DNA of 64,000 bases from an uncultured Bacteroidaceae bacterium (lineage in GTDB: Bacteria > Bacteroidota > Bacteroidia > Bacteroidales > Bacteroidaceae): NCBI GenBank assembly GCA_905233285.1, contig CAJODY010000002.1, forward strand, positions 1-64,000. Direction: 5' to 3'. Below the pieces are notes generated by a model. That model saw nothing but the letters and a program-made list of their open reading frames with translations, did not search any database and was not told the DNA's origin. Positions 40,296-49,192 of the stretch are shown one piece after another (positions within the stretch are counted from its first letter, which is position 1; every line of letters begins with the position of its first letter). Both the position numbers and the translations under genes were made by a program.

Positions 40296-43200
40296 TTAAT
40301 ACCACTTTATAGAGCTTGAATACGAGCTCTTCTTGTCATACTTCAGCGCATCGGTCAGCACACTTGCCTTTGCCCTAAGCGTTATGTTATATGAAGTGAA
40401 CGTACCGAACACCAGTCCGCACGACATATCGAAACAGTGCATATCGCGTGATATGTTGACTGTCGTCATTGAAATCTTGTGCATGTTGAAGTCCCATCCC
40501 GACGATGCACTCACGTTCCATCCCGATGCCAGTTTTATACTGCCCGAGAAGTTCAGGTTATGGGTGAACTTATATGGATAGCGCATCGTCTTTATGTTGA
40601 TGTCGGCACTTCTGTCCTCAGCCATCGATATACCATACGAGATGCTGAACGACCAGGGAAGGTTGAACTTCATATATCCGTCTTCGTCCAATCCGCTTGT
40701 GTCGGCTTGTTCGTTCTTCTTCCTTCGGCGGCTCTTGAAGTCCGACTGCTGCTCCTTGGGTTGCTGGTCGTCGCTCACTTCCTCTTCTTCGCCGTTCTTT
40801 TCCTCCTCTTCTTCCTCTAGTTTCTTCTTGCCGAACAGCTTGTCAATCTTTTCCTTCAGTTTCTTTATACTTTGGTTGTTGAACGAATAGGATATGTTCT
40901 TGCTCATACCCTGGAAACGTCCGAATCTGCCATACGACCACTCCGTCCTGTCGCCCACCACTACGTTGCCGTTCTTGTCAAATTCGTATGCATACGTAGC
41001 GAATACCGCATTCAGGTTGAAGGTGACCTTACCCCATTTCAACCTGAGTCGTGTGTTCAGATTACTCCACGGTTGTCGTTGGGCAGCCATGTTATATCCT
41101 ATGTTCGCACCCAGTTCGTCGATGATGCTTATCTTTCTCACTCCCGACGTGTCGCGGTCCGACTTAATCTTCATCTCTATATTGTTCGACATATCGAACG
41201 TTACGCTTCCCGTCTTTCCTATTCCTGGCACACCGTACATCGAACCCTGATAGGGTGAATACTGAACTACTGTCACGTTGCCTTGCAAGTCCGTCTTTGT
41301 GTATGTGTCGTAATATCCCCACATTGGGTCACCGAAGTCGGGGGCATAGCTCAGGTTTATCGTTGGTGAGAATACGTGGCGCACCATCTGAATCTTTTCT
41401 CCGAAAATCTTCTTGTTCGGTTTGTAGAAACCATACACCTTCGTGTTGAACGCCAGACTCATGTTGAAGTCAAACACACGGTTGAAACCCCATATCGTGT
41501 CTCTCACTACCTGCTGTTTCTCTGTGTCCCAGTCCTGGTTTACCTTATGTGTGTACCATCGTGACGTGTAGTTCACCGATGGAGTAATGTTGAGATAATT
41601 AAACAGGGTGAACGACGCACTTATAGGGATGCTGTGCCTCATACCGTTGCTCCAGTCCTTTATCAGGTTCGACTTCAGCAGCTGGCTTTCCTTCGTCGTG
41701 ATGCTGTTCGACAACGCTCCGGTATATGACATTGCGATTTTCTCGTACCATCTGTCCTTACCTGCAGCCTTCTTTCGTTTGAAGGGGTAGAAGCGGCTCA
41801 GCGAGATAGACAACGTCGGCAACGTCATGGCAATAGTCGAGTCCCTCATGTTCTGCGTCACGTTCATTGACGTTGCAATCGACAGACCTATCTTCGGCCA
41901 CGAGTGCGAATAGCTGACAGATGATGTTCTTGTACTCTGCGAATACGAAGTAGGGTTATAGAGCGACGACAGGTTGTTCTTTTCGTAGCTCTGTGTGGCA
42001 AAGTTCACACTTGCTCCGAACGAGCTGTTCGGACTTGCCTTCGGGTCTTGCTGGTGGCTCCATTGCAGCTTGAAGTTCTTCACTACGCTGTAGTCCGGCA
42101 TATTCTTTTCGCCTTCCTTCGTCACCTGATAGTTGAAATAGAAATTGCCCGAATACTTATACCTCTTCCTGTATGTCGATTGTGCTCCCAGACCCCACGA
42201 ACCCTTTGTGTAGATTTCGCCCGTCAGTCTGAGGTCTATATTGTCGTTTATGGCGAAATAATATCCACCGTCTCTCAGGTAGAAACCACGGGTCGATTCG
42301 TCACCATACGACGGCATGATGAGTCCCGACGAATACTTGCTCGTAAACGGGAAATAGGCAAACGGTATGGCGAGGGGTAGGGGAACGTCCTCGATTACCA
42401 GCCATGCAGGTCCAGAGAACACACTCTTTCCCGTGTGCACCTTTGCTCGGCTCAGAGCTATGTAGAAGTGGGGATGCTCCTCGTCGCAGGTTGTATATCG
42501 TCCGTGTCTCAGATACAGTTCGTCTTCCTGTCCCTTCTTCGACTCGTCGCTCGTCAGGTATCCGTCCTCCTGTTGCGTATATACATTCGTGATGAAACCC
42601 TTCTTCGTCTTGAAGTTATACGACATCGTCTCCGATTCATACGTGTCGTCGCCCTCCTTGAATATCGGAGTGCCGTATAGCTTTCCGAGCGAGTCCGTCG
42701 CACCGATTGCGTGTACAATCGAGCTGTCCATATTCATCTGAATCTCTTCCGACTTCAGTTCGATGTTCGTATAGTTCACCTGCGCATCGCCATACAGGAA
42801 CGCATTCTTGTCACCCATTATGAATACCACCGAGTCCGCAGCCGTATAGGCCACAGGAGCATCCAGAGCGCTCTCCTTCTTGCTCGCATTTATAGAATCC
42901 TGCACAGCAGCAATCGAGTCGTTCCATTGCACAGCCTTCCTCACCTTTTTACTCTCATACACATCAATCAGCGAGTCCAGAGCCACCAGCGACAGCGAAT
43001 CCATCTTCGCCACGCTGTCAGCCGAAATCCCCAGTTCCTTCAGAATCCGCTCCGATAGCCTTGCCACCGAATCCGCCTTAGTGTCTATTTCGTTGAGCGA
43101 ATCTCCCCTCTCATTATAGAGAGGGGTTGGGGGTGAGACCGTTAGCGAATCTCCCTGTGAGCTGTCGTTCCGTAAACTATCTTTTTGTAAACGGTAAACT

Positions 43201-43355
43201 GTAAACGGTAAACTATCCCCCCTTAAACTATCTTCCTCAGAAACCGCAACTCCCCTCTCGTTGGGGAGAGGGGCTTTGTGTGAGGCTGTCAGAGCTACTG
43301 AAAGCGTAGCAATGCACAGCAGAACAGCGAAGATTATATATGTTTTAAGTTTCAA
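40296..43355 (-). CDS. LptD-like LPS-assembly outer-membrane protein
   Basis: OstA-like N-domain (ADSVVFIMGDKNAFLYGDAQVNYTNIELKSEEIQMNMDS); LptD barrel; final SSIKWY. Confidence 0.88.
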   Translation of the reverse strand: MKLKTYIIFAVLLCIATLSVALTASHKAPLPNERGVAVSEEDSLRGDSLPFTVYRLQKDSLRNDSSQGDSLTVSPPTPLYNERGDSLNEIDTKADSVARLSERILKELGISADSVAKMDSLSLVALDSLIDVYESKKVRKAVQWNDSIAAVQDSINASKKESALDAPVAYTAADSVVFIMGDKNAFLYGDAQVNYTNIELKSEEIQMNMDSSIVHAIGATDSLGKLYGTPIFKEGDDTYESETMSYNFKTKKGFITNVYTQQEDGYLTSDESKKGQEDELYLRHGRYTTCDEEHPHFYIALSRAKVHTGKSVFSGPAWLVIEDVPLPLAIPFAYFPFTSKYSSGLIMPSYGDESTRGFYLRDGGYYFAINDNIDLRLTGEIYTKGSWGLGAQSTYRKRYKYSGNFYFNYQVTKEGEKNMPDYSVVKNFKLQWSHQQDPKASPNSSFGASVNFATQSYEKNNLSSLYNPTSYSQSTRTSSVSYSHSWPKIGLSIATSMNVTQNMRDSTIAMTLPTLSISLSRFYPFKRKKAAGKDRWYEKIAMSYTGALSNSITTKESQLLKSNLIKDWSNGMRHSIPISASFTLFNYLNITPSVNYTSRWYTHKVNQDWDTEKQQVVRDTIWGFNRVFDFNMSLAFNTKVYGFYKPNKKIFGEKIQMVRHVFSPTINLSYAPDFGDPMWGYYDTYTKTDLQGNVTVVQYSPYQGSMYGVPGIGKTGSVTFDMSNNIEMKIKSDRDTSGVRKISIIDELGANIGYNMAAQRQPWSNLNTRLRLKWGKVTFNLNAVFATYAYEFDKNGNVVVGDRTEWSYGRFGRFQGMSKNISYSFNNQSIKKLKEKIDKLFGKKKLEEEEEEKNGEEEEVSDDQQPKEQQSDFKSRRRKKNEQADTSGLDEDGYMKFNLPWSFSISYGISMAEDRSADINIKTMRYPYKFTHNLNFSGSIKLASGWNVSASSGWDFNMHKISMTTVNISRDMHCFDMSCGLVFGTFTSYNITLRAKASVLTDALKYDKKSSYSSSIKWY
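43105..43126. repeat. Interspersed hairpin CCCCTCTC-n6-GAGAGGGG inside the lptD-like CDS
   Basis: cccctctcattatagagagggg, part of SPPTPLYNERG-encoding stretch. Confidence 0.85.
43187..43214. repeat. GTAAACGGTAAACT repeat inside the lptD-like CDS
   Basis: gtaaacggtaaactgtaaacggtaaact; encodes SLPFTVYRLQ. Confidence 0.9.
43252..43273. repeat. Second interspersed hairpin CCCCTCTC-n6-GAGAGGGG inside the lptD-like CDS
   Basis: cccctctcgttggggagagggg; encodes APLPNERG. Confidence 0.85.
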
Positions 43356-43511
43356 AGCGTTCGGTTGGATGTTCTACCCCGTAAACGGTAAACTGTCAAC
43401 GGTAAACAAAAATCGGTACAAAATTACGCAATATTCGCCAATAAATCCTCATCAAATCAGATTATTTAACCTCACATGCACATTATTTAAGGAAAACCCG
43501 CCGTTTCTTTT

Positions 43512-43548
43512 GGCTATTTGAAAAATAGCCGTTATTTTTGCATGCAAA
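43512..43548. promoter_or_regulatory. Promoter/operator of the toxin-antitoxin operon: two perfect palindromes around a TAnnTTTG element
   Basis: GGCTATTT-gaa-AAATAGCC (43512-43530); TATTTTTG (43533-43540); TTTGCATGCAAA (43537-43548). Confidence 0.65.
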
Positions 43549-43561
43549 TAAGAATGGAATT

Positions 43562-43810
43562 ATGACAGCCATACAGATGAATGCAGAAATACTGCGCAAC
43601 ATGAGCATCATTGCTGAAGACGAGAACCTGATGAAGCGTGCTGCAAGATACTTGCGCAAGCTAGTAGCAGAAAAGAAACCAGACCCCACACTAATGACAG
43701 AGGCTGAATTCTTTTCAAAAATCGAGCATGCCGAACAGCAGATAGCTGAAGGTAAAGGTATAACTTTTACCAATAAAAATGATATGAATACTTGGCTTAA
43801 CTCTCTTTGA
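43562..43810 (+). CDS. Antitoxin of a YoeB-type toxin-antitoxin module
   Basis: MTAIQMNAEILRNMSIIAEDENLMKRAARYLRKLVAEKKPDPTLMTEAEFFSKIE; 4-bp overlap with toxin ORF. Confidence 0.7.
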   Translation: MTAIQMNAEILRNMSIIAEDENLMKRAARYLRKLVAEKKPDPTLMTEAEFFSKIEHAEQQIAEGKGITFTNKNDMNTWLNSL

Positions 43811-44083
43811 TTATATATGCCATTACCTATGCTCCTGAAGCAAAAGAAGGACTTGCAAGGTTGAAACGCAGTGAGCCAGCGGCTTTCCAGAAAGCCGTTA
43901 AGCTATTGAACGAGTTAGTGGAACATCCTCGTACGGGCACAGGGCATCCTGAACAGTTAAAGGGAAACTATTCTGGAAAATGGAGTCGAAAAATCACAAA
44001 AAAAGCATAGGCTCATCTACGAAATCTTTGAAACCGAAGTATATGTGGATGTCCTTTCAGCTTACGGGCACTACGATGACTAA
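43807..44083 (+). pseudogene. Txe/YoeB-family toxin with +1 frameshift at a poly-A run
   Basis: YAITYAPEAKEGLARLKRSEPAAFQKAVKLLNELVEHPRTGTGHPEQLKGNYSGKWSRKITKK then, in the other frame, HRLIYEIFETEVYVDVLSAYGHYDD*. Confidence 0.85.
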
Positions 44084-44181
44084 TAAAACTCTTTTATTCA
44101 AGGTTAATCTTGAATAATGATATTACGCCTATTTACTGCCGAAGTAAATACATTCTTTCTCCTAAGTTTTTTCTCTTCCAC

Positions 44182-44295
44182 GTCTCAGTCTTAACAAAAA
44201 ATCGCGAGGGGAATAAAAATAATCCCTAGGGGATTTTTATTAATCGCGAGGGTATTTTTAAAAATCCCGACGCGATTTTTTCCTGTTACTGAGAC
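44182..44295. repeat. 114-bp nested inverted repeat / multibranch hairpin
   Basis: GTCTCAGT (44182-44189) pairs ACTGAGAC (44288-44295); AAAAAATCGCG (44196-44206) pairs CGCGATTTTTT (44271-44281); central CCCTAGGG. Confidence 0.85.
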
Positions 44296-44421
44296 ATGAC
44301 AAAGTATTCCCATACGTGAGAAAGTATTATGAGTGAGGAGGGCATGCTCCGTCATATGGCAAATCTCCTGCTCAACATAAAAAAATGAACGGATTTATTT
44401 TGTACATCTCGTGCTTATCAG

Positions 44422-44429
44422 TATCTTTG
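44422..44429 (+). promoter_or_regulatory. Bacteroidetes -7 promoter element TATCTTTG
   Basis: TATCTTTG, with TTTTGTA about 20 bp upstream as a -33 candidate. Confidence 0.55.
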
Positions 44430-44441
44430 CAGAGTAAACAT

Positions 44442-44486
44442 CTATAGTACCTATAGCAACTATAGAGCCTATGGAAACTATAAAGA
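44442..44486 (+). repeat. 9-bp tandem repeat (CTATAGNNN)x5 in the leader of the four-helix-bundle gene
   Basis: ctatagtac ctatagcaa ctatagagc ctatggaaa ctataaaga. Confidence 0.95.
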
Positions 44487-44505
44487 ATATTTAAACCTAA
44501 CAGCT

Positions 44506-45300
44506 ATGGAAGACGACAAACCGAGAAATGGCAAGGATGAGGAATGTAAACCAAAAACTCCAAGCATTTTTCGAAATGTGCCTAAATGGCAAGACTTGCG
44601 ATTCTATCAGAAGTCGGAAGTATTGTATCAGATGACAGTCGTTTTCTGCGAGCGTTTTCTACCTAAACATGGCGACCGAACTGTAGATCAGATGGTACAG
44701 GCGGCGCGTTCAGGCAAACAAAATATAGTAGAAGGTTCGGAAGATGGTAAGACCTCGACTGCAATGGAGGTCAACCTACTCAACGTAGCACGTTCAAGTA
44801 TCGGTGAACTGCGTCAGGATTACGAGGATTTCCTGAAAGCCCGCCATCTGAAAATATGGACTCCTGACGATACACGATTCCAACCCATGCAGGACTTTAC
44901 TCGAAATCACAACTCCCTTAGTGACTACGAACCATATTTTCAGCAATGGACTGCTGAGGAGATGGCTAACGTGGGGTTGACCTTGTGCTATCAGGTTGAT
45001 GTTATGATGAACAAATACTTGAAGGGCGTTGAGGAAATCTTCATCAAGGAGGGAGGCGTTAAGGAGCGTATGCACAAGGCTCGCACGGACTACCGACGTC
45101 AGCAGGACGAACGTATGGCTGAGTTGGAACGTACGTTACCACTACTACAAAAGCAGCTCGCAACTGCCCAGGATGAAGCTGCTCAATGGAAAGCCGCCTA
45201 TGAAGACTTGAAGCAACGTGCTCTTAAAGCTTACAATCAGCAGCAAGAGGAAATACAGGAACTTAGGAACAGACTGGATGCAAAGCAAGAAATGGCTTAG
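44506..45300 (+). CDS. Four-helix-bundle protein with C-terminal coiled coil (paralogue of 6153..6770)
   Basis: GDRTVDQMVQAARSGKQNIVEGSEDGKTSTAMEVNLLNVARSSIGELRQDYEDFLKARHL. Confidence 0.8.
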   Translation: MEDDKPRNGKDEECKPKTPSIFRNVPKWQDLRFYQKSEVLYQMTVVFCERFLPKHGDRTVDQMVQAARSGKQNIVEGSEDGKTSTAMEVNLLNVARSSIGELRQDYEDFLKARHLKIWTPDDTRFQPMQDFTRNHNSLSDYEPYFQQWTAEEMANVGLTLCYQVDVMMNKYLKGVEEIFIKEGGVKERMHKARTDYRRQQDERMAELERTLPLLQKQLATAQDEAAQWKAAYEDLKQRALKAYNQQQEEIQELRNRLDAKQEMA

Positions 45301-45445
45301 TTTCAAAGTTTCATTGTTTCGGACTATTTTCAAAAAAACATTGAATATTTTGTAGAGTTCAAAAATAATCATTTACTTTGCCGATATAAATCAAAACAAT
45401 GAAAATGAAAACATAACACCATAAACTAAGGACATAGACTGGACG

Positions 45446-45628
45446 TCCACTTTTTACAGATGCTCAGGCCTTACCTCCGTCACAGCCTTAAACCCGACTC
45501 CGGTTGCTATTACTCAACATGTATTCACAAACCAAACGAAAGCCACATTGTATGTGCCAAAGGGAAGCCTGTCTGCTTATCAGGCAGCTGACTATTGGAA
45601 AGAATTCAAGAAGATAGTGGAGAAATAG
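45446..45628 (+). pseudogene. 3' remnant of a BspA-like leucine-rich repeat surface protein
   Basis: Reads STFYRCSGLTSVTALNPTPVAITQHVFTNQTKATLYVPKGSLSAYQAADYWKEFKKIVEK* with no start. Confidence 0.75.
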
Positions 45629-45723
45629 GTAAATAGTGAAGGTAGGCAACGAGACTTTCAAGGTCAGCCTGTAATACATTAATAAATATGACACCCTGAT
45701 TCAGGGAGTCATAGTAAACAAAA

Positions 45724-45756
45724 CAGGGCATAGTCGCAAAACGCGACGATGCCCTG
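45724..45756. terminator. Bidirectional stem-loop terminator
   Basis: CAGGGCATagTCGC-aaaac-GCGAcgATGCCCTG, T-rich on both sides. Confidence 0.8.
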
Positions 45757-45777
45757 CTGTTTTTGTTATTCAAATAA

Positions 45778-46314
45778 TCACTCGAAAATCTTTGCCCATG
45801 AGAGGAAACGTTCGGTGCCGTCGTTGCCGAATTTCAGAAGGCTGCGACAGGCTTCTTCTACTGTCTTTTCGCGTTCGAGTTTTGTCTTCGAGAAGAATTT
45901 GTCGGCATAGCAGATAATCTTTTCTTCAATAGTTTCGGGAAGGAAGTCCTGTGGGGGTAGGGGCAGTCCCTGTTTTTCGATATCTTCTTTCGTTATTCCT
46001 GCTCCGGTATGACGTTCGCAAACGCGGGCATGACGTGGAAAACCTTCTTTCCTGAGAAGTTCTGCTCCGAGTATTCCGTGCTTTATATATGGCTCAGTAC
46101 CAAAGCAATAGATGCCGGGGGCGTTGCATAGGAAGATACCGAGGTCGTGGAGCATAGCAGCCTCAAGGACAAACTGACGGTCGGCACCTAATTCGGGATG
46201 TGAATCTACTATCGAGAGTGCTTTGCGGGTTACTAACTCCGAGTGGGTCACGAGAATGTGACGCTGCTCATTGTCCTCAGGATAGTATTTTCTAATGCAT
46301 AATTCGTAATTCAT
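45778..46314 (-). CDS. HD domain phosphohydrolase
   Basis: ILVTHSELVTRKALSI..LEAAMLHDLGIFLCNAPG; IICYADKFFSKT. Confidence 0.85.
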   Translation of the reverse strand: MNYELCIRKYYPEDNEQRHILVTHSELVTRKALSIVDSHPELGADRQFVLEAAMLHDLGIFLCNAPGIYCFGTEPYIKHGILGAELLRKEGFPRHARVCERHTGAGITKEDIEKQGLPLPPQDFLPETIEEKIICYADKFFSKTKLEREKTVEEACRSLLKFGNDGTERFLSWAKIFE

Positions 46315-46380
46315 AATTCATAATGTTTGGTTTGCTGTGCAAAAGTAGAATAAAAAGTTGAAAAATTAAAGAATTGAATG

Positions 46381-46388
46381 TACCTTTG
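46381..46388 (+). promoter_or_regulatory. Bacteroidetes -7 promoter element TACCTTTG (valS)
   Basis: TAnnTTTG match upstream of ATG 46454. Confidence 0.5.
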
Positions 46389-46453
46389 CAGGAATTTTAA
46401 ACAATATGACTCTCATTATGCATTCTGCATTATGAATTATGAATTAAACCAAG

Positions 46454-49192
46454 ATGGAATTAGCAAGTAAGTACTCTCCGCAGGAGATAGAGAAGAAGTG
46501 GTATCAGTATTGGATTGATAATAAGTTGTTCGCCAGCAAACCTGACGGACGCGAACCTTATACTATCGTTATTCCGCCACCAAACGTGACAGGTGTGCTC
46601 CACATGGGACACATGCTGAACAATACGATTCAGGACATTCTGATTCGTAAGGCACGCATCGACGGAAAGAATGCCTGCTGGGTGCCGGGTACCGACCACG
46701 CTTCGATTGCTACTGAGGCAAAGGTGGTGAACCGACTCGCAGAACAGGGCATCAAGAAACGTGACATCACTCGCGAGGAGTTTCTGAAACATGCATGGGC
46801 TTGGACCGACGAACACGGAGGCATCATCCTGAAGCAGCTGCGCCGACTGGGTGCATCGTGCGACTGGGACCGTACGGCGTTCACTATGGATGAGAAACGT
46901 AGCGAATCAGTTCTGAAGGTGTTCGTTGACCTCTACGACAAAGGTCTCATCTATCGTGGACTGCGTATGGTGAACTGGGACCCGAAGGCTCAGACCGTGC
47001 TCTCGACCGAGGAGGTAATCTATCGCGACGAGAAGAGCAAACTCTACTATCTGAAATACTACGTTGCCGACCCCGAGAACCTGACTTCAGTAGGCAGTAA
47101 GGTGTCAATCGACGAGATGGAGAAGGAAGGTAACGTAATCCATAAGGATTCGAAAGGATACTATGCCGTTGTGGCAACTACCCGTCCTGAAACTATCATG
47201 GGTGATACAGCAATGTGTATCAATCCGAAAGACCCGAAGAACCAGTGGCTGCGCGGACATAAGGTAATCGTTCCGCTGGTGAACCGTGTGATACCTGTAA
47301 TCGAAGACCGCTATGTTGACATCGAGTTCGGTACAGGCTGTCTGAAGGTTACTCCGGCTCACGACGTGAACGACTATGCTCTGGGCAAGACTCACGGACT
47401 GGAGACTATCGATATCTTCAATCCGGACGGAACGTTGAGCGAGGCTGCAGGACTCTATGTTGGTATGGATCGCATGGATGTAAGAAAGCAGATTGCCAAG
47501 GACCTTGCCGATGCCGGACTGCTGGAGAAGGTTGAGGACTATGATAATAAAGTAGGTTATTCCGAGCGTAATCAGGATACAGCCGTAGAACCACGTCTCT
47601 GCAAGCAATGGTTCCTCAACATGCGCCACTTTGCCGACATCGCCTTGCCACCGGTACTCGAAGGCAAGATTAAGTTCTACCCGACTAAGTATGTAACCAC
47701 ATATCGCAACTGGCTCGAGAATATTCAGGACTGGTGTATCAGTCGTCAGCTTTGGTGGGGACACCGCATTCCGGCTTACTTCATCGCCACAGCAGAGGAC
47801 GAAGAGGAGAAGTTCGTTGTAGCTCTCACCAAGGAAGATGCTCTCACCAAGGCTCAGGAGAAGTATGGCAAGGACATCACGATGGATATGCTCACTCGAG
47901 ATGAAGATGCCCTCGACACATGGTTCTCATCTTGGTTGTGGCCAATCTCGCTGTTCGACGGAATAAACAATCCGGGCAACGAGGAGATAAAGTATTACTA
48001 TCCGACTGCCGACCTCGTAACTGCTCCCGACATCATCTTCTTCTGGGTAGCCCGTATGATTATGGCTGGAGAGGAATACATGAAGGATGTACCTTTCCGA
48101 AATGTATATTTCACAGGACTGGTACGTGATAAACTGGGACGTAAGATGTCGAAGTCGTTGGGTAACAGTCCCGATCCACTCGGACTCATTGACCAGTACG
48201 GTGCAGACGGAGTTCGTATGGGTATGCTGCTCTCTGCTCCGGCTGGAAACGATATTCTGTTCGACGAACAACTCTGCCAGCAGGGTGCGGCTTTCTGCAA
48301 TAAGATATGGAATGCGTTCCGTCTCGTTCAGGGATGGCAGGTTGACACTAAACTGCCACAGCCGAAGGAGAACGAAAGTGCGGCACGATGGATGGAAGCC
48401 AAGATAAAGGCTGCATACGCAGAGATTAACGACCTCTATAAGAAGTATCGTCTGAACGAGGCTTTGATGTCAGTATTCAAACTGTTCACCGACGAGTTCT
48501 CGGGATGGTATCTCGAAATGATAAAGCCTGCATATCAGGCACCAATCGACCAGAAGACATTGGACGACACTTTGCTGTTCTTCGAACAACTGATGAAGAT
48601 AATACATCCGTTCATGCCGTTCATCACTGAGGAACTTTACCAGCACATCGCAGAACGTAAGGAAGGGGAGAGCATTATGGTAAGTCCGCTCATCCTCAGC
48701 GCTCCGACCAAGGAGGAAAAAGCACTCTGTGCAGACTACGAAGAGGTGAAGCAGATTATCTCAGGTGTACGTGCCGTTCGTCAGAGCAAGAACATCTCGC
48801 CACGCGAACCACTCACCCTCGAGGTGGCTCAGACCGACGGAAAGAACATTACCAATTGTGAGGCTCTTGCTGCTACTGTAAAGAAGATGGCTTCGCTCAC
48901 AGATATTAAATATGTGGAAGCAAAGAGTGACGGCACATCGGCATTCATGATTGGAACGACTGAGTATGCCGTAGAGCTGGGTGGACTCATTGACACAGAG
49001 GCTGAACGCCAGAAGCTGGAAGCCGAACTGAAACACCTGCAGGGATTCCTCGTCGGAGTGAAGAAGAAACTCTCGAACGAACGCTTCGTAGCTAATGCTC
49101 CGGCACAGGTTGTCGAACTGGAACGCAAGAAGCAGGCTGATGCCGAATCAAAGATTGCTACCATCACAGAAAGCCTTGAGAAATTGAAATAA
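46454..49192 (+). CDS. valS: Valyl-tRNA synthetase
   Basis: [39 protein letters not shown]-terminal coiled coil. Confidence 0.97.
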   Translation: MELASKYSPQEIEKKWYQYWIDNKLFASKPDGREPYTIVIPPPNVTGVLHMGHMLNNTIQDILIRKARIDGKNACWVPGTDHASIATEAKVVNRLAEQGIKKRDITREEFLKHAWAWTDEHGGIILKQLRRLGASCDWDRTAFTMDEKRSESVLKVFVDLYDKGLIYRGLRMVNWDPKAQTVLSTEEVIYRDEKSKLYYLKYYVADPENLTSVGSKVSIDEMEKEGNVIHKDSKGYYAVVATTRPETIMGDTAMCINPKDPKNQWLRGHKVIVPLVNRVIPVIEDRYVDIEFGTGCLKVTPAHDVNDYALGKTHGLETIDIFNPDGTLSEAAGLYVGMDRMDVRKQIAKDLADAGLLEKVEDYDNKVGYSERNQDTAVEPRLCKQWFLNMRHFADIALPPVLEGKIKFYPTKYVTTYRNWLENIQDWCISRQLWWGHRIPAYFIATAEDEEEKFVVALTKEDALTKAQEKYGKDITMDMLTRDEDALDTWFSSWLWPISLFDGINNPGNEEIKYYYPTADLVTAPDIIFFWVARMIMAGEEYMKDVPFRNVYFTGLVRDKLGRKMSKSLGNSPDPLGLIDQYGADGVRMGMLLSAPAGNDILFDEQLCQQGAAFCNKIWNAFRLVQGWQVDTKLPQPKENESAARWMEAKIKAAYAEINDLYKKYRLNEALMSVFKLFTDEFSGWYLEMIKPAYQAPIDQKTLDDTLLFFEQLMKIIHPFMPFITEELYQHIAERKEGESIMVSPLILSAPTKEEKALCADYEEVKQIISGVRAVRQSKNISPREPLTLEVAQTDGKNITNCEALAATVKKMASLTDIKYVEAKSDGTSAFMIGTTEYAVELGGLIDTEAERQKLEAELKHLQGFLVGVKKKLSNERFVANAPAQVVELERKKQADAESKIATITESLEKLK

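Noticed and set aside
43807-44083. Programmed -1 ribosomal frameshift at A_AAA_AAG in the toxin
   Set aside because: Frame arithmetic shows the catalytic C-terminus is in the +1 frame, so canonical -1 slippage would not produce it.
44442-44486. CTATAG array considered as CRISPR
   Set aside because: Period is only 9 bp with 3-bp variable parts; far too short for repeat-spacer architecture.
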